Below are positions 54,576 to 62,298 of a stretch of DNA of 64,000 bases, piece by piece. The stretch spans positions 62,001 to 126,000 of the forward strand of contig NZ_LOPU01000037.1 in NCBI RefSeq assembly GCF_001469955.1, written 5' to 3'. Under the pieces are notes generated by a model. The model searched no databases. It saw only the letters and a program-made list of their open reading frames with translations, and was not told the origin of the DNA. This stretch comes from Haloprofundus marisrubri (GTDB lineage: Archaea; Halobacteriota; Halobacteria; Halobacteriales; Haloferacaceae). Positions within the stretch are counted from its first letter, which is position 1. Each line of letters opens with the position of its first letter. The position numbers were made by a program, and so were the translations under genes.

Positions 54576-56045
54576 TCAGTCCGCCGACGCGCCGACGCCG
54601 GAGCGCTGGGCGACGTCTTTCCACGCGCCGCTCCAGTAGCGGAAGCCGTTGACCGCCGCGCGAGCGTAGAAGTCGGCGGTGATAGCCGCGAACACCGCGG
54701 TGAGTCCGAGTCCCATTCCCGGTGCGAACGAGAATCCGAACAGCGAGACGCCGAACCCGACCGGCAGCGCAAGCGCCGCCAACGGGAGTCGAACGGCGTA
54801 CGTGCCCACGAGACCGCCGTACAGCGGCCAGCGTGTATCACCTGCCCCGCGGAGGCCACCGCGGAGTGTCCGGGCGACGCTGAATCCGGCGACGCCGAGG
54901 CCGAACACGTGGATGAACGTCACCGTCAGACCGACGTCGCCAGCGCCGAACAGTTCCGCGAGCGGTCGTGCCCCGACGAACAGCGCCGCTGCGATAGCGA
55001 GTTGGGTGACGAGCGCGATTCTGAGCGTCTGCCAGCCGTAGGCGTCGGCCTCCTCGGCGTCGCCCGCGCCGATATGTTGGCCGACGAGCGTGCTCGACGC
55101 CGTCGAGTAGCCCCACGCGGGCATCAACGCGAGCAGCATGACGCGCCGGCCGATGGCGTACGCCGCGACGATGTCGGTGCCGAGAACGCCGAGGATGAAC
55201 AGAAACGGAAACCGACCGAACGTCCGCGAGAGACGGGTGCCGGCGAGTGGCAGACCGACGCGGACGAGTTCGCGTGCGACGCCCGTATCCCACTGTTTCC
55301 CGTCGAGACGGAGACGAACCGAGTAACGCCCCGACACGAGGAGTGCGAAGAAGATGACCGACGCGAGCGTGTTCGCAATGACCGTTCCCCACGCCGCGCC
55401 GGCGACGCCGAGTTCCGGAAATCCGAGGAGACCGAAGATGAGCACCGCGTTGAGGCCGATGTTCGTCGGCAGCGTGAGCAGACGGACGTACATCGGCGTC
55501 CGGGTGTCGCCCGCGCCCGCGAGTCCCCGCGAGGCGGTCATGTTCCAGAAGCGAAACGCCGCCGAGAGCATGACGATACGGAGATACGTCGCACCGAGTT
55601 CCACCACTTGCGAGTCGTTCGTGAGCAATCCGACGAGCACGTCGGCGTACACCCAACTGACGAGAGTCAGTGGGACCGAAACGAGAAGCGAGAGCCACAG
55701 CGACTGCTTGACGGCGAAATCAGCACCCGTTTTGTCGCCCTCGCCGGTCGCCCGCGAGACGACGCTGATGGTCCCGCTCGTGAGACCGAGTGCGAGGCCG
55801 AAGGCGACGAAGTAGTACTGAAAGCCGAGTTCGAGCGCCGCAACGGCGGTGCCGCCGAGTGCGAGACTCACCATGAAGAAGTCGGCGATGCGCAGAAGCG
55901 TCCGCATCCCACCGGAGACCATCACCGGAATCGCCAAGTCGAACGCTTCGGCCCCCCGTTTCCGGTCGACGAGGCCGAGTCGCGCGAGCAACGCCGGATA
56001 CAACATCAACAGGCGGTGAGTACGCTCTCGGAGGATGGCCAACAT
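54576..56045 (-). CDS. MATE-family multidrug/cation exporter
   Basis: This 489-residue protein starts MLAILRERTHRLLMLYPALL and has about twelve membrane helices in two related halves. The family motifs are FDLAIPVMVSGGMRTLLRIAD, GLTSGTISVVSRATGEGD (first half) and GWGYSTASSTLVGQHIGAGD (second half). MATE proteins exchange drugs or other cations for Na+ or protons. It is followed by the 29-residue peptide gene. The substrate is unknown. Confidence 0.92.
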   Translation of the reverse strand: MLAILRERTHRLLMLYPALLARLGLVDRKRGAEAFDLAIPVMVSGGMRTLLRIADFFMVSLALGGTAVAALELGFQYYFVAFGLALGLTSGTISVVSRATGEGDKTGADFAVKQSLWLSLLVSVPLTLVSWVYADVLVGLLTNDSQVVELGATYLRIVMLSAAFRFWNMTASRGLAGAGDTRTPMYVRLLTLPTNIGLNAVLIFGLLGFPELGVAGAAWGTVIANTLASVIFFALLVSGRYSVRLRLDGKQWDTGVARELVRVGLPLAGTRLSRTFGRFPFLFILGVLGTDIVAAYAIGRRVMLLALMPAWGYSTASSTLVGQHIGAGDAEEADAYGWQTLRIALVTQLAIAAALFVGARPLAELFGAGDVGLTVTFIHVFGLGVAGFSVARTLRGGLRGAGDTRWPLYGGLVGTYAVRLPLAALALPVGFGVSLFGFSFAPGMGLGLTAVFAAITADFYARAAVNGFRYWSGAWKDVAQRSGVGASAD

Positions 56046-56279
56046 CTATCGGACGCAAGGGCCGTGCGAACAAACCGTTTCGGCCATCCGGGAGCGCTGC
56101 CGGTATCGGACGCTGCTGGCGAGTGCTACTAACGCCGAGCACGCTGGAGGTGACGACGGACCAAAACGTGGATAGAGAGGAGCAGTGGAGAACGGAGAAG
56201 CGGTCGGAACTGGACAAAAAGAGCGGAGCCGGAAATGGAGAACGGAGAAGCGGAGTCGGAGAAAGTCAGACAGACGGAG

Positions 56280-57119
56280 TCAGTCGTCTCGGTTCCACGT
56301 CTCGGGTACCTCGATGACGTAGTGGCCGTCTTCCTGCAGCGAGATGATGTAGGAGTCGCGGTCGTACAGTTCCATCAGATTCAGTTCGTACTGACCGGGA
56401 CTGACGATTCTGATACTCTCGAACTGCTCGTTGAGTTCCTCGCGGAGCGTCGAGAGGTCCGGTTTGTCGTCGGCACCTGCGGATTCGGCTGCGGACTGTG
56501 TTGCGTCCGCGGGTGCGGCGCGCGAGATTTCGTCCGGACTGACGGTCCCGCTTCGGGCGTCGGCCTGCGCGCGGTCTTCCCGTGATTCGGCCGCCGAGGC
56601 ACCGGTTTCGACTGCAGAGGGGTCGGTGGTCGACGACGCCTCCGCTGGTGGACGCGACTGACTGCTGGTGGGAGCCGCAGGCGAGGTCTCTCCGGAGCGC
56701 CGAGGGTCGACGGTTACGTCCGAGTCGGCGGACGTACTCGACCCGCTACGGTTCGCGGGTTCGCGGGCCGTTTCCGGCCACGGTTTCTGCGACCCCGAGT
56801 CGGTGTCCTCGGACGTCTCCTGACCGGGCCACGCTCGGGTCGATTCGGTGTTGCTGGTCTCTGCGGCGGAGTTCGACTGTCTGCGGTCGGTCGAAGGGTC
56901 GAAATCGGTTCTCGTTGCAGTTTGCGATGTCGCCGACGTCGACGTGCCTGACGCTGGAGGCTCCGAGTCGGCGGCCGACTTCGTCGATGGCGACGACGAT
57001 GACGACGAGGACGACGGACGGAACTGGAACTTGTTGCCACCACAGCCCGGACAGCCCGAGAGCATCTCTTTCGACCCGTCTTCGAACGTCTCGCCGCAGT
57101 TCGTACACTCGTGCGGCAT
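56280..57119 (-). CDS. oapC: Origin-associated zinc-ribbon protein OapC
   Basis: This 279-residue protein starts with a zinc ribbon (MPHECTNCGETF and GCPGCGGNKFQF). A long Ser/Thr/Glu/Asp-rich low-complexity region (about residues 35-205) follows, then a folded C-terminal domain of about 70 residues (LREELNEQFESIRIVSPGQYELNLMEL type). The name follows the origin-associated trio of haloarchaea beside orc1; function is not established. It is the third gene of an operon with oapA and oapB (three bases apart). Confidence 0.85.
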   Translation of the reverse strand: MPHECTNCGETFEDGSKEMLSGCPGCGGNKFQFRPSSSSSSSSPSTKSAADSEPPASGTSTSATSQTATRTDFDPSTDRRQSNSAAETSNTESTRAWPGQETSEDTDSGSQKPWPETAREPANRSGSSTSADSDVTVDPRRSGETSPAAPTSSQSRPPAEASSTTDPSAVETGASAAESREDRAQADARSGTVSPDEISRAAPADATQSAAESAGADDKPDLSTLREELNEQFESIRIVSPGQYELNLMELYDRDSYIISLQEDGHYVIEVPETWNRDD

Positions 57120-57122
57120 ACG

Positions 57123-57506
57123 CTACTTCCGGGAGATGAGCGCGCTGATGAGTGTTTCGTCCTTGTGGAGCGTCTCTATCTGGTTGGCCGGCCCGATGAC
57201 GGTGAGCTTCTTCGTCGAGTCACGGCCCATCAGCTTCCCGAGGAACCCGCTGTCGCTGCTTTTGTGCGGGTACGTCTCGATTTCGATGCCGCTGAAGTTG
57301 TCGGGGCTAATCTCGGTCATCGTCACCTCGATGAGCTTCGACTCCTCGTCGGGTGAGAGGCCGTCTTCGAGGATGACGATTTTCCCGTCGCGAACGCTGT
57401 CGAGGATGAGGCGGATTTTCTCCATGCTCCGCATGTTCTCCATCCGCGCGCCGCTGATGAGGTCGATTTGAATGCCGTCGTGGTCGCCGCGTTTTACTTC
57501 GGGCAT
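57123..57506 (-). CDS. oapB: Origin-associated protein OapB (DUF2073)
   Basis: This 127-residue protein (MPEVKRGDHDGIQIDLISGA) is a compact alpha/beta domain of the DUF2073 family. It contains RMENMRSMEKIRLILDSVRDG, LSPDEESKLIEVTMTEI and a basic region SSDSGFLGKLMGRDSTKKL, which could bind nucleic acid. It is conserved beside oapA in many euryarchaea. It lies four bases downstream of oapA. Biochemical function is unknown; a role linked to the neighbouring origin is inferred from position only. Confidence 0.88.
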   Translation of the reverse strand: MPEVKRGDHDGIQIDLISGARMENMRSMEKIRLILDSVRDGKIVILEDGLSPDEESKLIEVTMTEISPDNFSGIEIETYPHKSSDSGFLGKLMGRDSTKKLTVIGPANQIETLHKDETLISALISRK

Positions 57507-57510
57507 TGTC

Positions 57511-58152
57511 TCACCCGAAGTACTCCGCGATTTTGTCGTACACTTCGTCCATGTTCTCGCCTTCGAGCGCCGACAGCGGGACCGTCTCGTGTTGGGGGAA
57601 CGCGTTGGCGATTTGCTTGACGTTCGAGTCTTCGAGGTCCGTCTTGTTGGCGAAGATGAGCACCGGCAGTTCGCGACTCTCGATGATGCCGATGAGCATC
57701 GTGTTCACCTGCGTGAACGGGTCTTCGGCGCTGTCGAGTACGTAGATGACGCCGTCGACGTCCTCGCGGAGCCAGTGCATGGCTTCGGCGACGCCTTCGG
57801 TGGCCTCTCGGGAGCGACGTACTGCGTCGTCCTTGCCGATATCGTGGTCGAGAAACTCCTTGTAGTCGACTTTCGTCGTCACGCCGGGTGTGTCGACGAT
57901 GTCGATGGTGACCGCGCGGCCGTTGCGTTCGATTTCGACGTTCTCTTTCCGGCGGGCACGGCGGGTCTCGTGCGGAATGTGGCTCTCCGGGCCGATGGCG
58001 TCGCCGGTCCAATCGCGGGCGATACGGTTTGCGAGGGTCGTCTTTCCGGCGTTCGGCGGTCCGTAGATGCCGATGCGTTTCGGCTCCGAGGCCGAGAACA
58101 ACCGGTCGGTGACCCGTGATATGCTGTCTCTGAGTTCTGTGAGCAGTCCCAT
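57511..58152 (-). CDS. oapA: Era-like GTPase OapA
   Basis: The ATG at 58152 (MGLLTELRDSISRVTDRLFS) gives 213 residues; a TATA-like box near 58219-58226 predicts a start of transcription around 58196, so the in-frame ATG at 58209 would be too close. GTPase motifs are GIYGPPNAGKTTLAN (G1), DIVDTPGVTT (G3), IFANKTDLED (G4) and PLSALEGENM (G5). The GTPase is Era/Obg-like but lacks a KH domain. It heads the oapA-oapB-oapC operon next to the replication origin. The role is unknown. Confidence 0.9.
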   Translation of the reverse strand: MGLLTELRDSISRVTDRLFSASEPKRIGIYGPPNAGKTTLANRIARDWTGDAIGPESHIPHETRRARRKENVEIERNGRAVTIDIVDTPGVTTKVDYKEFLDHDIGKDDAVRRSREATEGVAEAMHWLREDVDGVIYVLDSAEDPFTQVNTMLIGIIESRELPVLIFANKTDLEDSNVKQIANAFPQHETVPLSALEGENMDEVYDKIAEYFG

Positions 58153-58322
58153 CCTAGACTCCTGCACCTCCGAACACCGCTCGTGGAGGGGCGTATGCGG
58201 GTAGAACATCCCCGGGGTAACTTAAGTACTGCGTCAGACAACGGTCACATTACCCGACAAGTAGTTGCAACCGAGGACAAACAGCGGTGGTCGCTCGCGC
58301 GAGCGCGTGAAGAATAACTACT

Positions 58323-58398
58323 GTCGAGTCGGCCCTCGTTCATAACAGGTGTCGAGTCGATCCTCGTTCATAACAGGTGTCGAGTCGGTCCTCGTTCG
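58323..58398. repeat. 28-base tandem repeat at the left edge of the origin region
   Basis: The unit GTCGAGTCGGCCCTCGTTCA plus TAACAGGT occurs at 58323-58350 and, with two changes, at 58351-58378; a third copy begins at 58379 and diverges after about 20 bases. It lies between oapA and the first ORB. Confidence 0.85.
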
Positions 58399-58404
58399 TC
58401 GACT

Positions 58405-58608
58405 GTGCTTCCGTTCACAGACCACGCTTCGTACCGCGACCGTACTGCGATCTACGACGACCTTCGTCGGCGACTCTCGTCGTGGCGCTCGTCGGATGAC
58501 CCCCGCTACGCCGCTTGCCGAGAGTTCGCCGTCGTTTCGTCGAGAGGTCTACCGCAAAACCTGAAGTACCAACGTGTCTCTCCAGGCGAAGAAGGGGGAG
58601 TGACATAG
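58405..58608 (+). CDS. Small ORF of uncertain status left of the origin
   Basis: A GTG-started frame of 67 codons (VLPFTDHASYRDRTAIYDDL) has haloarchaeal-looking codon use in its first two thirds. It begins within the last repeat copy. It could be the remains of a longer gene or a real peptide; no family is recognised. Confidence 0.25.
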   Translation: MLPFTDHASYRDRTAIYDDLRRRLSSWRSSDDPRYAACREFAVVSSRGLPQNLKYQRVSPGEEGGVT

Positions 58609-58732
58609 GTGAAACAGGTGGGACAGAGTCGTCGAGGAACGGCGAGTGGTATCGACGGGTTCGATGGACTGTTCTCGGCTCTGATTTGAGGTCAGTGTCA
58701 TATGTTCTCGAAAGTCATCCCGAGTATCCCCA

Positions 58733-58760
58733 CCCCCACCCCTTCGTTTCGGGTGGAGAC
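58733..58760 (-). promoter_or_regulatory. ORB 1 (inverted)
   Basis: Reads TCCACCCGAAACGAAGGGG followed by TGGGGG on the minus strand, the G-rich end pointing to the left. Confidence 0.8.
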
Positions 58761-58811
58761 GGTGTACGAAAGAGGTGCCCGAAGGACGGTGAAGAGAAAT
58801 CGTGTGAGAAA

Positions 58812-58916
58812 CCGGTTATCTCATCAACGAGTATAGCATAAAACAACAAAGAAAATAACCACAAACAAACGTTTTTCGAGGCTACGGTCCAATAAGCTCT
58901 ATTAGGTCATAAAACC
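58812..58916. other. AT-rich duplex unwinding region
   Basis: About 105 bases of A/T-rich sequence, including CATAAAACAACAAAGAAAAT and ACAAACAAACGTTTTT, in an otherwise GC-rich region and between inverted ORBs 1 and 2. Confidence 0.75.
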
Positions 58917-58961
58917 CGTCTCTTCGAACTGCTCTCCTCCTCCCTCTCCCTCGTGAATTCT

Positions 58962-58990
58962 GTTCCACCGGAAACAAAGGGGTGGGGGGG
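58962..58990 (+). promoter_or_regulatory. ORB 2
   Basis: TTCCACCGGAAACAAAGGGG followed by TGGGGGGG; the closest match here to the haloarchaeal origin recognition box with a long G tail. Confidence 0.85.
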
Positions 58991-59094
58991 TCTCTCGCCG
59001 AGCACACCTCCCTTCATGACCGTCGATATCTCCAATTTAGGCATCGAGAGAGAGAACTGAGGGTCGTTCGGAGGAGCACACGACGCCACCGCTC

Positions 59095-59120
59095 GTTTCC
59101 AGTCGAAACAAAGGGGTTCG
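59095..59120 (+). promoter_or_regulatory. ORB 3
   Basis: TTTCCAGTCGAAACAAAGGGG followed by TTCG; same core as ORB 2 without the long G tail. Confidence 0.8.
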
Positions 59121-59203
59121 CCAGCAGCGAGACGAAACCCAACGTAAAATGATTGAATAAAACACTGAGAACTCCCAAGAACTACTCTACGAATGTTTCG
59201 AAG

Positions 59204-59210
59204 ATTTATA
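59204..59210 (+). promoter_or_regulatory. TATA-like box upstream of orc1
   Basis: ATTTATA lies 305 bases before the orc1 ATG. It could start either a long-leader orc1 mRNA or a short separate transcript ending at the T-run at 59368-59373. Confidence 0.4.
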
Positions 59211-59307
59211 CGGACCCAAGCGCGATTCGACCCTACTGGTTTCTGATGATTCCCGAACCACGAGACAGGTCGCAAAGCCAGAGAACCGCCGACTGACTCC
59301 GTTATTT

Positions 59308-59331
59308 CGGCTCGAATCAGCCGATTCGAGC
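59308..59331 (+). other. Perfect 10-base-pair hairpin upstream of orc1
   Basis: GGCTCGAATC-AGCC-GATTCGAGCC, with a four-base loop, lies about 37 bases before a run of six T. It may be part of a structured leader or a small RNA. Confidence 0.6.
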
Positions 59332-59367
59332 CCTTCGGACAACCGAACTCGTCACGAAGCGGTAACT

Positions 59368-59373
59368 TTTTTG
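59368..59373 (+). terminator. T-run, possible terminator of a short origin transcript
   Basis: Six consecutive T are followed by a pyrimidine-rich stretch. Archaeal termination often needs only such a T-run. It would stop transcripts started near 59204-59235. Confidence 0.3.
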
Positions 59374-59486
59374 TTCCTCCTCTTCATTCGTTTCTTCTGC
59401 ATCACCTGGACGAACGCCGGCGGCCGACGAGTTCGATATTGGCTTCTCGTCGGTTCTACACCCGAATTTCCAGCATCGCCGGCGCG

Positions 59487-59510
59487 GTTCCAATCGAAAC
59501 AAAGGGGCTC
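59487..59510 (+). promoter_or_regulatory. ORB 4, ending four bases before the orc1 start codon
   Basis: TTCCAATCGAAACAAAGGGG lies directly before the ATG at 59515, at the place where a leader or ribosome-binding region would be. Orc1 bound here could repress its own gene. Confidence 0.75.
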
Positions 59511-59514
59511 AAGG

Positions 59515-61155
59515 ATGACCGAAGACGACTCACACTCCGACGACGAACCCGACGCGGCGTCGGAGCGACGGAGACACGCCGGTGACGAAGAGACCAGTAG
59601 AACACGCCCCGACGACGCGTCCGAGGAACGTCCGTCGGACTCTACTGAGGGAAACTCCACCGGAACCGATGGGGGACCCGACAGCTCCGATACGTCGAGC
59701 GTCCGCCGGTCCGGCGCGACGAACCCCTCGCGCGCACTGTCGGACGTCACCCTCGGTGGTGACGACGAAAACAGTCGTGGCCTGTTCGACGACTTACTCT
59801 CGGGCGAACCGATTTTCGAGAACAAGGAGGTGCTTCGGCCGTCGTACACGCCACACGAACTCCCGCACCGAACCGACCAAATCAACCAGATGGCGACGAT
59901 TCTGGTCTCCGCACTTCGCGGCGAGACGCCGTCGAACATCCTCATCTACGGCAAGACGGGGACGGGAAAGACTGCAAGCGCGAAGTTCGTTAGTCAAGAA
60001 CTGGAACGTACCTCCCAGAAGTACGACGTCCCCTGTGAGGTCGAGTACATCAACTGTGAGGTGACCGACACGCAGTACCGCGTGCTCGCGCAGCTCGCCA
60101 ACAAGTTCATCGAGAAGAACCACGCGGTCATCGACGAACGGATTCGTTCGCTCGAAACCGTGTCCGAACACGCCGGCGAAGACGAGAGCGTGCTCGACGA
60201 AACGGAGTTCGAGACGGTCGCCGACGTCGACGCCCGCATCTCGGAACTCGAACGCGACCGCGAGGAGATGGAGACGGTGCCGATGACAGGGTGGCCAACC
60301 GACCGCGTCTACTCGACGTTTTTCGACGCCGTCGACTACAACGAACGCGTCGTCGTCATCATGCTCGACGAAATCGACAAACTCGTCGAGAAATCCGGCG
60401 ACGACACGCTGTACAACCTCTCGCGGATGAACTCGGAGTTGGACAACTCGCGTATCTCCATTATGGGCATCTCCAACGACCTGAAGTTCACCGACTTCCT
60501 CGACCCGCGGGTCAAATCCTCGCTCGGAGAAGAGGAAATCGTCTTCCCGCCGTACGATGCCAACCAACTCCGCGACATCCTCCAACATCGCGCGGACGTG
60601 GCGTTCAAAGGCCACGCGCTCTCCGAACACGTCATCCCGCTGTGTGCGGCGTTCGCCGCGCAAGAACACGGTGACGCCCGCCGCGCACTCGACCTGCTCC
60701 GAACCGCGGGTGAACTCGCCGAGCGCAGCCAAGCCGACGGCGTCGCGGAGACCCACGTCCGTCAAGCGCAGGACAAGATAGAACTCGACCGTGTCGTCGA
60801 AGTCGTCCGGACGCTTCCGACCCAGAGTAAAATCGTCCTCTTCTCGATTATTCTCCTCGAAAAGAACGGCGTCCACAACATCAACACCGGCGAGGTGTTC
60901 AACATCTACAAACGCCTCTGCGAGGAGATAGACGCCGACATCCTCACGCAGCGCCGCGTTACCGACCTCATCAGCGAACTCGACATGCTCGGCATCGTCA
61001 ACGCCGTCGTCGTCTCGAAGGGTCGCTACGGGCGGACGAAGGAAATCAGTCTCTCGGTACCTATCGACGAAACCGAGGCGGTTCTCCTCTCGGACTCACG
61101 CCTCGGCGACATCGAGAACGCCCAACCGTTCGTGCAGGCACGATTTGACAACTGA
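59515..61155 (+). CDS. orc1: Origin recognition protein Orc1/Cdc6
   Basis: The ATG at 59515 (MTEDDSHSDDEPDAASERRR) gives 546 residues; the frame is open upstream but that part is origin DNA. Residues 1-95 are an acidic low-complexity extension. The AAA+ domain shows Walker A ILIYGKTGTGKTASAKF, an inserted acidic coiled segment (near 195-255), Walker B VVIMLDEIDKLVEKS and sensor-2-type HGDARRALDLLRTAGEL. The C-terminal winged helix (LPTQSKIVLFSIILLEKN, RVTDLISELDMLGIVNA) binds ORBs. It initiates replication at the adjacent origin. Confidence 0.96.
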   Translation: MTEDDSHSDDEPDAASERRRHAGDEETSRTRPDDASEERPSDSTEGNSTGTDGGPDSSDTSSVRRSGATNPSRALSDVTLGGDDENSRGLFDDLLSGEPIFENKEVLRPSYTPHELPHRTDQINQMATILVSALRGETPSNILIYGKTGTGKTASAKFVSQELERTSQKYDVPCEVEYINCEVTDTQYRVLAQLANKFIEKNHAVIDERIRSLETVSEHAGEDESVLDETEFETVADVDARISELERDREEMETVPMTGWPTDRVYSTFFDAVDYNERVVVIMLDEIDKLVEKSGDDTLYNLSRMNSELDNSRISIMGISNDLKFTDFLDPRVKSSLGEEEIVFPPYDANQLRDILQHRADVAFKGHALSEHVIPLCAAFAAQEHGDARRALDLLRTAGELAERSQADGVAETHVRQAQDKIELDRVVEVVRTLPTQSKIVLFSIILLEKNGVHNINTGEVFNIYKRLCEEIDADILTQRRVTDLISELDMLGIVNAVVVSKGRYGRTKEISLSVPIDETEAVLLSDSRLGDIENAQPFVQARFDN

Positions 61156-61302
61156 CCGAACCGAGTGAGCGAGTGGTTTCCTACCCCTACTGTTTCGACT
61201 GTAAGACTCTCACACAGGCTCTTTGAGACTGTTTATCAGGATAATCAGTTCCACACGAAATATTGGTTATTCTCGACCGCTCACTGCTGTATCGAGCGAC
61301 TG

Positions 61303-62163
61303 CTATACGGCCGGAACTGCCTGGATTTCCATTGCTGTCGCAGGTGGTGTCGGAACCGAGTCGCCTGCGAGCGCTCCCGATTCGCTCACCGGCAGGTTGA
61401 CCGGAGTCGTTTGAGGGGCCGCTGTCTGGAGCAACGCCGTTGGGTCGGGGGCCGTACTGGCGAACGCAAGACGAATCCACCCGAGATACGGGATGCGAAC
61501 CCGTGCGACGCCGGTCACCCACTGCTCTCTGACCGGCGCGCTGATAGTACTCGTCTGGTCGTACGTCGGGTTGTTGTCGCCTTTCGTGATGTAGGCGTCG
61601 TACGGAGCGGGACAGAACTCCAACTCCTCGCAGTTGTCCGCACTCATGTAGTCGGGGTTCGCCTTCTCGTACCAGTTTTCGCCCGCTTCGACGCGGAACA
61701 TCGCTCGGTGGATAATCGGTGGACCGGCGCTGTTGGGGTTGTCGTAGACGACGACGGAACCGTACGACCCCAGCGACCGATAGTCCGCTTCCTGACCTTC
61801 GGCGTAGGTGACGACGCCCGAGTCGTCTCCCGCGTCGGGCGCGAACCGACCCGGTTCGGTGATGAAGATGAGGTCACCTCTCTCCATGTGCGGTTCCATA
61901 CTTCCGCTCTCGACGGCGACCATCGGCGGCCAGACGCCGGCGACGCCGAACAGGAGCAGACCGATAGCGAGAACGATGGCTGCGCTGCTCAACACTTCAC
62001 GGACGAACATGAACGGGCCATCTTGGTCGTGAAGGAACCTGTCTACTGGACCTCGGCTACTGGCCGAGCCATCGGTGTCGGGTCGCTCGGAGGAAGAGGA
62101 GGTTCCGCCCCCTCCAGACGGTTCGGAACTATCGGAGGGTGGGCGGCTATCTCCGGCACTCAT
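61303..62163 (-). CDS. sec11: Type I signal peptidase (Sec11-like)
   Basis: This 286-residue protein has an acidic Ser/Pro-rich N-terminus of about 45 residues, a membrane segment near 58-83 (LSSAAIVLAIGLLLFGVAGV) and another near the C-terminus. The catalytic Ser is in VAVESGSMEPHMERGDLIF; the His is in GPPIIHRAMFRVE and the Asp region is AYITKGDNNPTYDQ, as in archaeal Sec11-type enzymes. It cleaves Sec signal peptides outside the membrane. It is convergent with orc1 and divergent from the PolD small subunit. Confidence 0.94.
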   Translation of the reverse strand: MSAGDSRPPSDSSEPSGGGGTSSSSERPDTDGSASSRGPVDRFLHDQDGPFMFVREVLSSAAIVLAIGLLLFGVAGVWPPMVAVESGSMEPHMERGDLIFITEPGRFAPDAGDDSGVVTYAEGQEADYRSLGSYGSVVVYDNPNSAGPPIIHRAMFRVEAGENWYEKANPDYMSADNCEELEFCPAPYDAYITKGDNNPTYDQTSTISAPVREQWVTGVARVRIPYLGWIRLAFASTAPDPTALLQTAAPQTTPVNLPVSESGALAGDSVPTPPATAMEIQAVPAV

Positions 62164-62298
62164 TGCGCTTCGATTCGGCCTGTCCGCGTTTCAACTTTCT
62201 GGAGCGCCCGCCGACTCGGACTCTGACTCCGGTTCGACACCGATGCTCGTCTCGTGCGTCTCCGGCACGCTTTTCTTCCGACCTGTGTATCTCCCTCT

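Larger units (their letters stand above)
58733..59510. other. Replication origin (oriC1 type) with ORBs and AT-rich unwinding region
   Basis: The origin lies between oapA and orc1. Left ORB at about 58733-58760 (read on the minus strand: TCCACCCGAAACGAAGGGG), right ORB at 58962-58990 on the plus strand (TTCCACCGGAAACAAAGGGG), and two further plus-strand ORBs at 59095-59120 and 59487-59510. The first two point away from each other around an AT-rich stretch (58812-58916), the expected unwinding element. This is the layout of haloarchaeal oriC1. Replication initiation itself cannot be shown from sequence. Confidence 0.88.

Noticed and set aside
59371-59514. In-frame 48-codon N-terminal extension of Orc1
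   Set aside because: Its translation is hydrophobic and Arg-rich, unlike the acidic Orc1 N-terminus, and its DNA holds ORB 4 and origin sequence. The ATG at 59515 is the sensible start.
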